64,000 nucleotides of DNA from Opisthorchis felineus (Eukaryota; Platyhelminthes; Trematoda; Opisthorchiida; Opisthorchiidae): positions 56,392-120,391 of the forward strand of contig SJOL01001872.1 of the NCBI GenBank assembly GCA_004794785.1, given 5' to 3'. A model generated the notes under the pieces. That model ran no database searches, had not been told where the DNA came from, and saw nothing but the letters and a program-made list of their open reading frames with translations. Each line of letters begins with the position of its first letter. Position 1 is the first letter of the stretch. Positions 1 to 11,700 of this stretch are shown in pieces. A program made the translations under genes and the position numbers.

Positions 1-68
1 AAAGCACTACTAGACACTTTTCTATGCGAGTCCTCGAGCTGGCAAAATTACTGCCCTGCGCTGAGAAC

Positions 69-203
69 TTAAAGAGCAGTGCTACACCCTTTTTTCGCTT
101 GTGCCTTTCAGGTGAACGACAACCGCTGAACGACAAGAACAAAACCGACCCGGGAAATTTGGCAAAAGCCTCGATCCTGTGTATCAGTCCGTGAATCCGT
201 GAA
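69..203 (+). repeat. Dispersed direct repeat, copy 1
   Basis: This stretch of about 135 bp recurs at 673-809 in the same orientation with few differences. Both copies run from a 'GCAGTGCTAC' start, through a T-rich tract and 'GCTGAACGACAAGAACAAA', to 'CCGTGAATCCGTGAA'. No coding potential or terminal structure is visible, and I do not recognise the family. Confidence 0.75.
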
Positions 204-672
204 CCAGCAAGGAGGCTAGTAGGACTAATTCGTAGGGACAATTACACGGTAGGCAAGACAATGAGTGGCGGTCATTTTTAGCCCACCTAGGGGTCTCTGT
301 TGTACGAGGGGTCGGCCAGTGTGAATATGGGCTGCAATGTAACAAGGAATGATGAAAATAGAAAATTCGAGATAATGGAAAATGGGTGTGGTTTAGCTAG
401 AAGTTACTGCGTGATACAAACGATACGGCATTCTTGAAAGGAATCTGAATAAGTGCACTCAATACAATTGACAAGATCGAGGTGCGTCATTCTAGATTCG
501 TGAGATTGCTCAGCTTCTGTCTCGTTACTCAGGAAGTCCTACACTTTACATTCGGAATAAGTTGGTATGCCTTCTCAGCCAAATCGTGGGTGGCGAATAA
601 ACCATCCTTATGAAAGACAAATCAGTAACGGTGAAGAATTGGGTTTCGATTATCTCCTTGTGCGCGGAATAT

Positions 673-809
673 ACTTAAAATGCAGTGCTACTCCCTTTTT
701 TCGTTTGTGCCTTTGAGATGTACGGCAGCCGCTGAACGACAAGAACAAATCCGACCCGGGAAACTTGGAAAAAGCCTCGATCCTGTGTATCAATCCGTGA
801 ATCCGTGAA
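673..809 (+). repeat. Dispersed direct repeat, copy 2
   Basis: This is the second copy of the repeat at 69-203. The two copies start about 604 bp apart. The sequence between them (204-672) shows no gene or structure that I can support. Confidence 0.75.
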
Positions 810-3080
810 AATACCTGTCACTCTTGTATATTTACAGTCATCTTTGATGGTCTGGACAAGGCCAACTTCCCAGTGCACATTTCGTAGTCCCGACGAACGT
901 CAGGAGCCACGCTAAAACCAACGATTTACCGTTGACATTGACGGGGCCTTTCATTCACCCGACGTGGATCACCAAGGCGTTACTACTTTACCGAATACCC
1001 AAAAAACCCATGAACTCGTGAACCCATTGGTCCATCGAACTGATTTCGGCCCTACTAGTAACCCGGGATAGTTGAAATCTGCGGTACATTTGTTGGGTTG
1101 GCCTGCGTTTGCTCTGGACGAGTACTCCTGTTCACTTCTGTTCAGTTTTGGTCGTCCAATGAGTACCGGTTCACTCGCTGAGCTATCTCCCGAGCTATGC
1201 GAGTGAAGCGACACAAACCGGAAGATCTAGCAGATGCCCTCAAACAACTAAAATTGTAAGTCAATTTTTGTATGCATGATCTTGTGAGTGGGTATAACTT
1301 TGTTCACTAACAACTTAAGTGAGTAGCACTTCAAGACTGCATCTGGTATGTTGTAGATTTTGCCGGAACAAAGGAAAAAGGGACCAGATACGCTACTTTT
1401 GATGGAAGGCACTGACGAGTTTTTAGTAATACAACAACGGGTTTTGAAGACCCTCCTGCTTTCATCTCACTATTCCATCGAGCGCACCCATGACAAGTGA
1501 CAACCAGACTGCGGGTCGTCTGTACACGTAGCGTGGCTCCAACATCTAATGGAGTTTGAGGATGTGGTTACTGCAACCACGAGGTCGAAATTCCGTTCGA
1601 TCCTCATGCGTGATCGTTTTGCATACCGCCATAAGGCAACGAATTTTCGGTGACGTCAGAAGCCATGTAACCTCGGAGTTATACCGAATCCTTTGATTAC
1701 TACATTCACTGTGTGTAGTATGCACACTATGGAAGCATCAGGGGACAATAATTCTCCGATGGTAGGGGTTCATGACACTTTCTGTGGGTGGAAATCAAAG
1801 AAAGCTCATGAGCCGAAATGCAGTAAGCAAGGCTGTACATCACCAATACTTACATATGAATAAAGTCAAACTGGCAAGCACGGTATACTATACAAGTACC
1901 CCTTTTGAAGGTGGGCACTGATTGCCTTCACATGTCTGAGATAGTCTTGCAGACTCAAGCAAGTTCAGGTTAGTCCCTCAGACCGTTAAGCTACTGGCAT
2001 AGGAATACCCCGCCGTCCTTGAACAGATCAGGCTGAAGTTCGTCGGGACCGGAAGCACGAGTGTACGTATAACCTTGGACAGTTCTGAGGCTGAAGGGGG
2101 GCTCCATATTCACAACCCACATGTCTGCTAAGGCCGGCAGTCCGGACTAGAGACAGTCGATGGTCAACAAAATTGTTACATTTTCTCTGCCAAGCGGTCC
2201 AAACATTCTTTGATGGAAATCGGAGAGCCATTGTGATCTTTGGTGGTTCCACTAACAAGAGGCTGCCGAGGGCTAGTCGAGCGAATCAGGTGGAGCAACC
2301 CTCAGGTTTATTCCACTTTTTCGGCACCCGGGATCTACCAAGCTTCCCAGTCCGCTGGGACACGCAGTTTTACCTGGCGTACTATGATGCATCGAGTTGG
2401 ATTATGGTTGCTTCTGGAGGGAATCTATTGTCAAGCCTCCGGCGAAGTCATGGTCCTGTCACATCCAAGGCTTGTAAGAGTTTGGCTGGGCTGTACTGCA
2501 AGTAGATTTCCCGGCATCAAGTACAGCTTTGGATACATTCTTCCAGTGATTGTCAACATCGGACATCGGACTAGTAGACGTGTAGGAGGAATCTGTACTG
2601 ATAAGTTCTTTTGATCTTCGAGTCCATGAACCTCTCAATGGCTAAGCTATATGTACTTGTTCTACACCAGCCTAAAAAAAAAACTTTGAAAGGGGCACCG
2701 GCCGCTACCTTCAAAACAAAGCCCTCAGCGCTGCCACACGTTTTGTCGGTGGCATAAAGGCCCGGTCGACAACAATGCTCAATTCTTAGTTATCCGCGAT
2801 TCACACGCCACTATTTTAAGTGACTCAGTTTTGTCTGGCTGCATAGCTGCAAATATTTCGAGAGGTCGAATGATACATCCCAATTCCTTTACAGTTACCG
2901 ATACTAAAGATGTGGAGGGTTGAGTCCGATAATGTACTATTGCCACATGTGTTCAAGCTAGTGACGTTCTACAGACAGCATGGGGTCGAAAACTGAATCC
3001 TACGGGACCAAAGCCTTTCCCGTTTGCTTGCTCCTTTCACCTATTTATCCGTGCCTTTTACAAAAAAAACAACTACAGCA
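810..3080. other. No supported gene
   Basis: Only short overlapping frames are present, for example two overlapping + frames at 2173-2614 that resemble no family I know. No splice-bounded exon, repeat or RNA gene was recognised. Confidence 0.5.
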
Positions 3081-3150
3081 CGCATCGTCATTATCATCGG
3101 CTGTGAGTACCGCGTTCTTGTCGTGCAGTGGTTAACCGCCACAGTTTAGT

Positions 3151-4147
3151 TCACCGACGATTTGGGGAGTTTGGGTAGGTAGCTGCGCATTGGTGGAGGT
3201 AGCTGATATAATTATTACGTAAATTCACGGGCATCAGTGGACTTTTCATTAGGGAGATTGGGAGGGGAACTATGCATTGAAGGCAACAGCTTGGATGCAT
3301 GCGCGCCATTGAGGGTGTGCCTGGACTGTCTGACAATTTCTTTAACGGTTGATGTGTCCTGTCTCGGGGTCCCCATCCAGGCAGACGGCAATGAGTTTGC
3401 TGGTAATGGCTTCCATACTTTTCTGTCAAGTCATTGCCTGACCTCCCCTGTCTCGTTTTCACCCTTCACGTGGTTGTGCGAAAACAGCCCTTCGAGGAAT
3501 TCGGTCGACTGGCATACGGAGCACGTGGCCAAACCAGAGCAACTCATGGAGTGTGATCAATTCATTATCGTGGGTGACTTATTTCTTCCGGCGTAATTCA
3601 ATGTTACTGACCCGGTGTTCCCACCAGACTCAAGCAATGCTCCGAATGCAGCCATCGTCAAACACCGAAAGCCTTTTGACGTCCGCGGTGCACAGTGGCA
3701 GGTTTCTGACCCGTATAATAATATGGAGTGCACCGCAGCATTGTAACCTCTACCCTTGGCAGATAAGCTGCTCTGTCTTTCCCAATCTGGATGGAAATAT
3801 CATCTTTGGTTAGACCACCGGGACTGATACAGCTGCCCAGGTAGACGCGTTTGTATACTGCCTCAATCGGCTCATCCGTAAGCATGAGGCTAGGGTTCGA
3901 GCCCACCCAGTCTTGCAGCAGCACTTTGCACTTCGCGGGTGTGAAGCGCACGCCAAACCGTAAGGCGAAGTTACTTGGATAATTTAAATTTTATGTATTA
4001 GTGGCGCCATATCCCAGAAGAGCTATGTCGTGTGCATACTCGGTATCTGTGAGCGAATGCCCCGGGAGCACTTCGACCCCACTGGCATTAGAGGCTGGTG
4101 GTGAGTCTTCCGTAATCGTATCAGTGACGAATTTGAAGAGGAAAGGT
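3151..4147 (-). pseudogene. LINE reverse transcriptase and C-terminal remnant
   Basis: Downstream of the SINE the frame gives [10 protein letters not shown], then [10 protein letters not shown] at about 4015-4041. This is the RT palm box normally written YADD; here the first catalytic Asp is replaced by His (positions 4027-4038). The thumb-type segments KCKVLLQDW and VYLGSCISPGG follow in a separate frame (3951-3658), and the C-terminal RLPGWGPRD block lies in a third (3462-3151). The His substitution and the frameshifts make it inactive. Confidence 0.8.
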
Positions 4148-4325
4148 TCGGCTGTAACACCCTTCCGGTGCCTAACTGCCATGCCACCCGAAGGAAACAC
4201 GAGGGCTGGGATACTGCCAGGTTGCCCAAGCCTAGACAGGAGAAGTCGAGATGCAGAGGTCGGGTTCGAACCGCGGACCTTCCGGTCAGTAAATTTGCGC
4301 TCCAACCACTGAGCCATCTCGCCCC
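4148..4325 (-). mobile_element. tRNA-derived SINE inserted in LINE copy 1
   Basis: Read on the minus strand, the element starts GGGGCGAGATGGCTCAGTGG (an A-box-like pol III promoter). It has a B box, GGTTCGAACCC, about 40 bp further on, then a non-tRNA body that ends in GGTGTTACAGC. It is flanked by a perfect 11-bp direct repeat, AGAGGAAAGGT, at 4137-4147 and 4326-4336, which is a target-site duplication. The insertion plus one duplication totals 189 bp (63 codons), so an open frame reads straight through it from the LINE frame. SINEs depend on a partner LINE for mobilisation. Confidence 0.92.
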
Positions 4326-4448
4326 AGAGGAAAGGTGTAGATTCCTTCGCGTCAATCGTGACTAGCGATCTGGATGATATACAGTGATCTTGTGGTCGAA
4401 TCGGAGAAGTCGGACGGACGACACTGAACGCCGCTAGCACATCTCCTT

Positions 4449-5400
4449 TCACATTTTGCCATGGTTCTCACTAACAGTACATTGTTGGTTTACTCTGGAG
4501 AGTTGTTGAGCTAACTCAGGTCGATAATGTTGAGCTATGGTAATTCTTCGAAGATGGTGGATTGGCATACTTGTTGCTGACTTACGCGGTCCTGAATGGA
4601 AACGAACTGTCAGGCGTGCACGCACCATGGCGTGATCGAAATCAAGTTGTGTGCCCCAGAAGGAACGGCAACCTTGAATTGTGGTTCTCCACCGGTGGTT
4701 GATGGCCACGTGATCCAACTGGGTCCACGGCTAATTTGTAGTTGATGACCTCCAGGTTGCGGGGTGCAAGCGTTTATCCTGAATGTTTGTATCGGCCAGA
4801 AACAGTTGGTGATCAGCACACAACTGGAGGAGTCGCTCTTCGTTGTCTGCGACAAGCATCGACTGCGAATTGACCACCCAGATGTGATTCCAAAGAGCTC
4901 AGACGACCGACTTGGGCATTCATATCGCCCGCAAGTATCACAATATCGGTGCTTCTTATTCTATGATTATGCCCGGATAGCTCTCGATAGAAAGTATCCT
5001 CAGCGTCAGAAGTGCAGTCCTTTGGGGCATAAGGCCACAGTACAAACAGGCACCGTTTTTTATATCGAGTGACATTGAGCTTGATTGAACTGGATAGCCG
5101 GACGGCTGAGAAATGACTGTTCACTGGGATGCAGTCCAAGAAAGCGCGTTCAGCTCTAGGGCTGAGTGCAATTCTCACGCCATATATTCCACGAGTCATC
5201 GCGTCTGGATCACCGGACACACGGAGGGAGAAATGTGAAAGAGCTGAGTTCGCCCTTGACTTTCTGAGATACATAACGGCGCTTGGTTCTTGTTTTTATG
5301 TTTCGGGGACACAGAATGTATGAACTTTAAGGGAGTATAAGGTTTCAGCGAGCATTTTCTGTTTGCCACTTTGACATACAGTACGGACGTTAAAGGCTAC
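4449..5400 (-). pseudogene. LINE APE-type endonuclease domain (fragmented)
   Basis: The domain that would nick target DNA is recognisable over several frames. It starts with 'FNVRTVCQSGKQ' near 5400. The central part (5274-4813) holds GVRIALSPRAE, then CLFVLWPYAPKDCTS, then the metal/phosphate-binding signature AGDMNAQVG near 4905-4935. The C-terminal part (4718-4449) has MDHVAINHRW and FDHAMVRARLTVRF, which matches the conserved C-terminal Asp-His of exonuclease III-like endonucleases. Stops and frame changes separate the pieces, so no functional product is expected. Confidence 0.8.
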
Positions 5401-5599
5401 TCTATAGAAAGGATCTCGTGGATTTAGAAAGGTGTCATTTTGTTTATTTTTAATGTGCAGCGGGGAGCATAAGGCCATTCGGTCATATAACTGACAGTCA
5501 AGTGACCCAGCAACGTTTGCTTGTGTGGTGGGAAAGGGTTTGGGAGGGGCATCGGTAGACACAGAACTGTGCAGGCGAATGATACTTCCCGGTTGCTCA

Positions 5600-5800
5600 A
5601 GCCGAAGAAAGGGGTTTGGTTGAGGTGCCCCACTTTGAGCCTTCGACTCAAAGGTCTGATCCACGAGGCGTTAGGAGGGTGTAGGGTTCTGTTCGGGGAC
5701 CCTGCCCCTAGCCTCTGACTCAACAGTTTGCTCCGCGAGGCATTTAGCTGTAGGGTTTTCTTTGGTGACCCTGCCCGGGGCCGTTGACTCAATAGTCTAA
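5600..5800 (-). repeat. Imperfect tandem repeat (~70 bp x 3) at the LINE 5' side
   Basis: GACTCA-anchored units recur at 5645, 5717 and 5786 (72 and 69 bp apart). Each carries 'GTAGGGTT(C/T)T' and 'GACCCTGCCC'. On the minus strand they read as a repeated peptide of about 23 residues (LSQRxxAGSPxxTL). The position just upstream of the endonuclease remnant suggests a 5' region of LINE copy 1, but the other copies are 5'-truncated, so this cannot be confirmed from the window. Confidence 0.65.
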
Positions 5801-7324
5801 CCTGCTCGGCTGCTGGGGGTTGACCTAACCCGATGGCGCAGGGAGTAAGGCATTACTGTCTCACTCCTGATGCGGTTGTGTGCAGCAAATGCCTTTTGAG
5901 CAGCACCGGACTCTGATTTTAAGAATGCTTTGACCGCATTGAATAATGCGCCCGGCGGTATTTAGGGCCTACCTTTTCTATCCCGTCCTTCCTCGGAAGA
6001 AGTCAGCATCGCTGCTTCCATGAATATGGACATGCTGGTCGCCTGGGGGAAACGCCTTACTGCCTTCACACTCCTATTGCAGAGGACAGAACGACCTTAC
6101 CCCCAGACAGCCTCGTAGCATGATTACTCGTGGTCTCTCTGCTCTTGGCCTTCCTGGCATGGTTGCACCTTGTGGAACGAAGTTCCAGGCGGTATAGCCT
6201 GAGGGATAATTGCAGCACTCAAGCCCGACCACCACGTCAAGGTGACGACTTTAGGTCGGGTTTCTGGGCAGCATGATGTACTTGGGCAGCTTTCACATGC
6301 AGTGCTTGATACTCGGGTCCAATGGAAGTAACGAATGCCGGCCACGGATGTTCTACGACAAACGTGATGGAATGAAGGTCATGCTGACTGGGACATGTTT
6401 GGCGAATGGACGGGAATAGGATCCTGTAGCAGCTTCTGTATGGTTAAAGGAATATGAAAAAGCAACCATGCAGGTGGAGGTTTCGTTAGCTGAACACCTT
6501 GGTCAATGTTCCGAAACCTACCCACTTGGATCTCCTGAGGTGGAAGGTGGAAGCATGAAGCAGAACGGTATGAAAAAATTAAACGAACCGGATTTCAGCA
6601 ATCGTCATCTTCGAGCCGAGTAGCTGAAGCCTTCACGGCGCAAGGGTATTATCGACCTAAATGGATTAACTCACTGAATACGTTGGTGTGCCAAGCCTAA
6701 AATGGTGTTAGCGGTGAGTTTTAATGACCGTCTTCGTGTGAACCGAACCAATCAAGCCGTGACCAACTGCAGAGCGCCATCCGGGTGTATTCTGGATTCG
6801 GCTTATTAGTAATACAAGTCTGTTCGATACAGACAGCATTAAGTTCAACTGCCGGGCTGTTCCCATGCGTATACACAAAGTTCCACCCTAATGCCATGTA
6901 TATTCTGGACCGTTAGGCCCATAACGGCTTTGTAATTAAAGTCCTGTTACTGTCACTGTGCGGAACAAGCTGTAATGGCCTGCACTATCTACCCGTATAG
7001 ATGTTCCTTGGGTATGTATTGTGAGGGATGCGCCCACCAGATCACCCTTCGCATACGATGTGGATCTCAACTGTTCGGTTGTCTCCATATTTCCCTGAGC
7101 CAACATTCGGGACTGTTGATGGCGCTACCCCCTTAGTTCACTTACTTGTCTTGTACATTCGCTCCCACGCCGGGTACACGGCGTCTGAGATGTACACGCG
7201 TCTCAGCGCGAATCGAACGTGATATTGCCTATTGTGCACTTGGGCCTATCCGTGTGGTTCCATGCGGTAGGCAAATACGAGGCTATGTATGCGTGCATAT
7301 ATATGTACATATAATAGTTATTAA
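5801..7324. other. No supported gene
   Basis: Only short frames without family resemblance are present. No SINE, ribozyme or RT fragment was found. Confidence 0.5.
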
Positions 7325-7372
7325 TTGTACTGTAGTGAAGCACCGGTGTTGAACACTGATGTGCTCCCGATG
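7325..7372 (+). mobile_element. LINE 3'-terminal fragment with GAT tail
   Basis: The segment 'AGTGAAGCACCGGTGTTGAA' followed by CACTGATGTGCT and GATGATGATAATG closely matches the 3' end of the LINE fragment at 53,102-53,160 (minus strand), including the closing GAT tract. It appears to be a 5'-truncated or very decayed LINE 3' end in + orientation. No coding part is recognisable upstream. Confidence 0.6.
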
Positions 7373-8414
7373 ATGATAATGAGCTATTAACTGCTTAGAA
7401 GTAAAACCACTGCAGCCCAAACACCCATCCTACTTCATACAGTTTACTACGTACCACACAACCTTTGGGAATTATTCGGTGGTTAGCCTGAGTTTGTACA
7501 GTATCCTAATATAAGCCAAACAGTTCATGGGAAAAGGAGGAAAGTATGGAAAATAGAACCTGGTATGGGTTTCTTGCCTCACACACGCGTTACGCAGTGC
7601 AAGACTACTCGATCATTTGGGAACCGAACCTTAATCGGTACGTATTGAGCCACTTGTGTGATTTATACACGGTCATTCGGATGTTGGTTCTGAGCACTGA
7701 ACTGGGTTGGAAGTAGCTGTCGGGGTCACATATAACTTGGTGCGAAAGCACCAAAGCACTAACCGCCCAATTTTTCCCCGTTAGCTCATTGAGGCTTCTC
7801 GGATGTGATCCTAAGTGAGGTGACTATACCCGGTTAGTTATTCTCCGAAATAGCGCATTAGAGGAACCAGTGTCACATGATTTATTTTAATCACACCAAT
7901 GATCTGTTTGCTAGTTGGTTATCCTTGCCTTTCACTTTTCACATGTCTTGGCACACAGACTTCTTAAAAAGGGTTTCGGCATGTGTCTTGTAACGTCTGG
8001 ACTCCTCACTTCAGTATGTCTCCCAGTTCCCGGAGGAGGCTGCGTAAGCCGTGGTTGTGACAATTGAGGTCAACTCAAGTAACACCAGCGTACGAACGAT
8101 CTTCACCAACTTGCGTCAACTTTGGCACGAGAAGCTAATTTGTTGAGCGACGTCTACAAGTGGTACTGGACTAGTCCCGTTAATAGCGTCAACCCTTGAG
8201 CGATCTTGCAATGTATCAGTCTTTGTGTCACCTTTGACTTGCGTGGTTACTATGCACCAAAATGATGCCGCAGCTGAGCCAGTTTTTCCCATGTTTGCAC
8301 GCAGTTAAACACCTGCATCAGCCACTAGTTTATTGTTATCTATGATGATGTTCGTTTCATGCTACTCGAGTTGCGCGTTTAACTGATGCCCCTTCCTTGT
8401 TTTTACACTTGCAG
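7373..8414. other. Presumed intron or intergenic
   Basis: No open frame of note is present. The last bases (about 8389-8414) form a pyrimidine-rich tract ending in ACTTGCAG, the apparent 3' splice site of the next exon. Confidence 0.5.
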
Positions 8415-9790
8415 AACGGATCGTCGTTCTCGTCTTTCGCTCCGCGGCCGGGCCACGAACTCCTTTGGTTTTCTGAGCAGTTCTACCATTGATGGCAATC
8501 TCCGCTGTCGGTTGACCCACTCTGTTTCTTCCACCACCAGTAGTTCACACAACCCCCGCGGTGCGGAGGGCGGAGACGGTGGGTTGTATACTTCATGTGT
8601 TTGTGAGTGCTGCACCGTCGCTAGCCGCACACGTGCTTATGTCGCTACGGCGGACTATGCACCGTATCGCCAAAGTCTAGACAGCTCCTTACATCTCGGT
8701 ACGGATAGCCCCCCAGCTCGTTTCGTTCACCGAACTGGGCTGCCGGCGTCCTCTTCCGGCTTTTCGCCGTTCACAACGTCTGCCGGTTTACTTTACAGCA
8801 CTCTTCCAACAAATTTCGATTTTTCATGCACCGGTGCAATAAATGATGTGTTGGACCAGCAACGTGCATATCATTCCTCCAAATTGAGACGCTCCTACGG
8901 AGCTGGTCTGAGTTCCATAGATGTAGAACCCAGCACACAACCCCCGTCCACCAGCCGTGGAAGCTTTGGTAGTGTGCTCACAACGAGCAGTGACAAGCAT
9001 CACTGTTGCCCACACCACAATTTACATTCAACTCAATCGTCCAACCAAATGCGCCTTTATCGACGACTGTACAGTTTGATTGACATCCTTCTGTCAGCTT
9101 ACATCAATCCTGCCGCCCTCCAGCCTGTCCACATTCTATCACGTCCTCTAGCCGTTTCTCGGCCTCTCATCGGCATTCGTTGTCCTTACGGCATCGGCAT
9201 ACAGTGACTCCAACTTCTCCGTTCTACACCGATAACATTCGTTTCCGATCCAGTTTTAATGGTGGCCTATTTAGCACATCGTTTCAGCAAGACTGTCACC
9301 CTCCGGATGTACTTGCCATCAACTCAGTTATTCAGCCCAGCCCCATTGTGTCGGCATCAGCGGACCACAGTGATTGTGGGCAGCTAAGTGGTTTGGAGCG
9401 AATCCATACACAACATGGCCATTCAGGAATGTCCTCCCATCTGTCAACATTCGCAGCTGGCGATAATGATGAGCATTCCCACAACGTCAGTCAACCATCG
9501 GTGCGATGTCGTCGTAATTCGGATCCAGAGCGTTGGCAACAACTTCGGACGGATAACACATCCAAACTGAAGGAGGTATCGCGATCTCGAGCAAAGGAAA
9601 CGACACAAACTTCCTCTGTGCAGTATATTACGTGTCATTCGACTCACAAACGCAATCTACAACCGACGTGCGCTGACAACAGTAGCGGCGGAAGTAGGCC
9701 CTTTTCCACTTTGCTAGATGGCTTATCGTTGGGATTCGGTTTCGGGGATGGCCACATAGTATCCCGTTCACAGCAGTTCGGTACTTTCAA
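8415..9790 (+). CDS. Large Ser-rich exon of an unidentified host protein
   Basis: The exon is bounded by a good acceptor (CTTGCAG, ending 8414) and a good donor (CAA|GTATGT, GT at 9791). It is open in one frame from the acceptor to 9204 and in a second frame from 9084 past the donor, so a frame change must occur between about 9084 and 9204. The product is rich in Ser, Thr, Pro, His and Arg, and mostly disordered in appearance (RRSRLSLRGRATNSFGFLSS near the start, RRNSDPERWQQL and KLKEVSRSRAKETTQ near the end). RRNSDP resembles a basophilic-kinase or 14-3-3 site. No domain is recognised. The two-frame structure could be a 29-nt intron at 9069-9097 (GTACAG...CTGTCAG), an assembly indel, or a pseudogene. 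The length and clean splice signals favour a real internal exon of a larger gene. Confidence 0.6.
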
Positions 9791-10908
9791 GTATGTCTTA
9801 CAGTTTTCTTTTATAGGTATATCACTACACCCTTTTCCTATCCTTGTTGAGTATTCACATTTGAAGGTCTTCATAATGTTGATCAACAACTTCGCTCTTA
9901 TCAAAACAGTCCCCGAGACTAAATGTGAAGTTAATGGTACCATCATAACTGGTCTGTGCTTTGTTCTGCCCATTGTCAGCTATAGTAATTTCGTTGGAAA
10001 GGTAACGCTTAGGGTGCTACCTTATAATTTTAAATTAGTCAGTTGTCCACCACTTTACGCACGATATTCTGTAGATCTGAGCGCTCCACTTGGTAAATAG
10101 CTCTTTCTCTTCCCTAGCCGGACTATTTGTGACCTGTGCAGTAACACCCTTTTACTAGGCTGCAAGTGAGATCTATCTTGCAAGTGATTTCCCTGGATTT
10201 GCGGCAACTCACTATGTCCCGTTGAACGTCAGGACGTGCTTCCACTGAAGTCTGTGCTTAGTTCTCGAGAGTCTTGTGTTTTGTTTAGCTGTTCACTTTC
10301 CAAATAGCAAACTATTTACCCTATCTGGGTTCCGATCTTCATTAGGGGAAAATTGGGGGACCGAGCCCCAAATGTGACCAGACATTCAGTAAGAAAACAT
10401 GTGTACGGTTATACGAAATCCAAGCCACATAATGCATTTCGCATTTGTTGAGCCTGGCTGGGTCGGCCACTTGACCTTGTGATCGACAGTTCACATTCGC
10501 GACCTTCACCCTTCTTAGGCTGTATATCGGGATACAGGGTTTGAGCTGGCACAGATCTTTTCTTACAGGCGAGAGGTGGATATAGCAGGCTATAGCTTGA
10601 CCAGTATGACGCTATTGACGGCATAATTGGACCCTCTCTATTAGCTTTTGTAACCACGGGACCAAACAACTAGCCTGGATTACTGCTCAAGACATGCTTT
10701 GATTCCAGTTCATGTTCTAACAGTCTTTGGATTGTTTCTGCGATTCGGAGCGCGAACAAACCTACAAATCCCCGACGTGCACAGCACTTGGTTTAATTGG
10801 TGTAGCCTGTGTAATGTGCCAAGGTACTCTATAGTTTTTAATTACTTCCCAAAACTAGTTTTCATTCACGTACAAGTCTTTTGAGGTTTCTATAAAGAGA
10901 GCCGTTCA
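9791..10908. other. Presumed intron downstream of the Ser-rich exon
   Basis: It begins with GTATGT. The frame stays open by chance to 10,097, but its composition changes from Ser-rich to hydrophobic, as expected for intron read-through. No further exon was identified. Confidence 0.4.
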
Positions 10909-11070
10909 GTTGCAGCACCCTTTCGATGCCCAACTGCCATGTCAACGGAAGGAGGCTGGTGTACTGCCAGGTTGCCCAAGCCCAGACAGGAGCAGTCGAG
11001 ATGCTCAGGTTAGGTTCGAACCAAGGACCTTCCGCTCCGTAAGCTGGCTCCTCAACCACTGAGCCGTCTC
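10909..11070 (-). mobile_element. tRNA-derived SINE
   Basis: On the minus strand it reads GAGACGGCTCAGTGGTTGAG (A-box region), then a diverged B box TGGTTCGAACCTAAC, then the shared body and a GGTGCTGCAAC end. It is the same family as 4148-4325 but visibly older. A possible short flanking match, CGTTCA, occurs on both sides but is too short to rely on. Confidence 0.85.
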
Positions 11071-11700
11071 AATCGTTCAAACCTGGAGATTACTGATGAG
11101 TGGATAATTACATCTATACAGACTCTCTATAGCGACGGCTTTTGTCGTCCATGTTACAAGATTAGGTACACTGTGTAGCGCGCAAAGACCGAACACCGAA
11201 GGACTGGGCGGAATGTGTAGTTTTGAAGATCCACCCGAAGGAATCATCAGGATCAATTTAGACTACTGACTGTAATGGGTGCTGTTAATTGGTCTACGTA
11301 CCTTCAACGAAGGACCGAAATTGACGGAGTTCAAGGCAGATAAAGGGGTCGGCCACTCCATTCTCATGCTTAATCAACCCACAATAGACCCAGGTCATTT
11401 CAGCGACCTGGACGGCAGCGCAAAATGCGTCTTCCGTGAACCGCCATATGGAGACGGGGTAATTGGGATTTTCAAAAAGGTAGGAAACCTGAAGCTTTCA
11501 AGGCGTGTATCTCATCTTGATCCATTACAAGTCTCATTTCGCTCTTCTATGGAAACTACGCGTGTGCGACTGACTAAAGACCCCTTGTTTTGTTGGTTAC
11601 TCCCAAAAGAATGCGATTGGGTGCTGTACGATTCGTGACTTATTCGTATCTCCACCAGATTATTCGTCATGTTGCTCGCATCCACGAAAACGGCCCAGAG
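11071..11700. other. No supported gene
   Basis: A 119-residue + frame at 11,279-11,638 has no family resemblance that I can defend. No splice signals clearly bound it. Confidence 0.4.

Larger units (their letters stand above)
3083..5800 (-). mobile_element. Decayed non-LTR retrotransposon (LINE), copy 1
   Basis: On the minus strand this reads as an APE-type endonuclease (about 5400-4450) followed by a reverse transcriptase remnant (about 4350-3650) and a C-terminal region with the motif RLPGWGPRD (3151-3462). It ends in a degenerate GAT-type tract at 3083-3099. Related copies lie at 14.3, 26.5 and 52-53.7 kb. Non-LTR elements that end in short tandem repeats instead of poly(A) are typical of RTE- and CR1-like clades, but I cannot place this one more precisely. 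The frame is broken many times. The RT fingers and the first catalytic Asp are missing, consistent with an internal deletion between the endonuclease end (about 4449) and the palm remnant (about 4345). A SINE is inserted at 4148-4325. Confidence 0.85.

Noticed and set aside
3991..4452. A 153-residue minus ORF as a gene
   Set aside because: It is LINE reverse transcriptase sequence that reads through the inserted SINE; not an independent gene.
11279..11638. 119-residue + frame with a KADKG segment, considered as a Penelope RT N-terminus
   Set aside because: The ADKG-like string is the only resemblance; the following residues do not fit and no RT motif follows.
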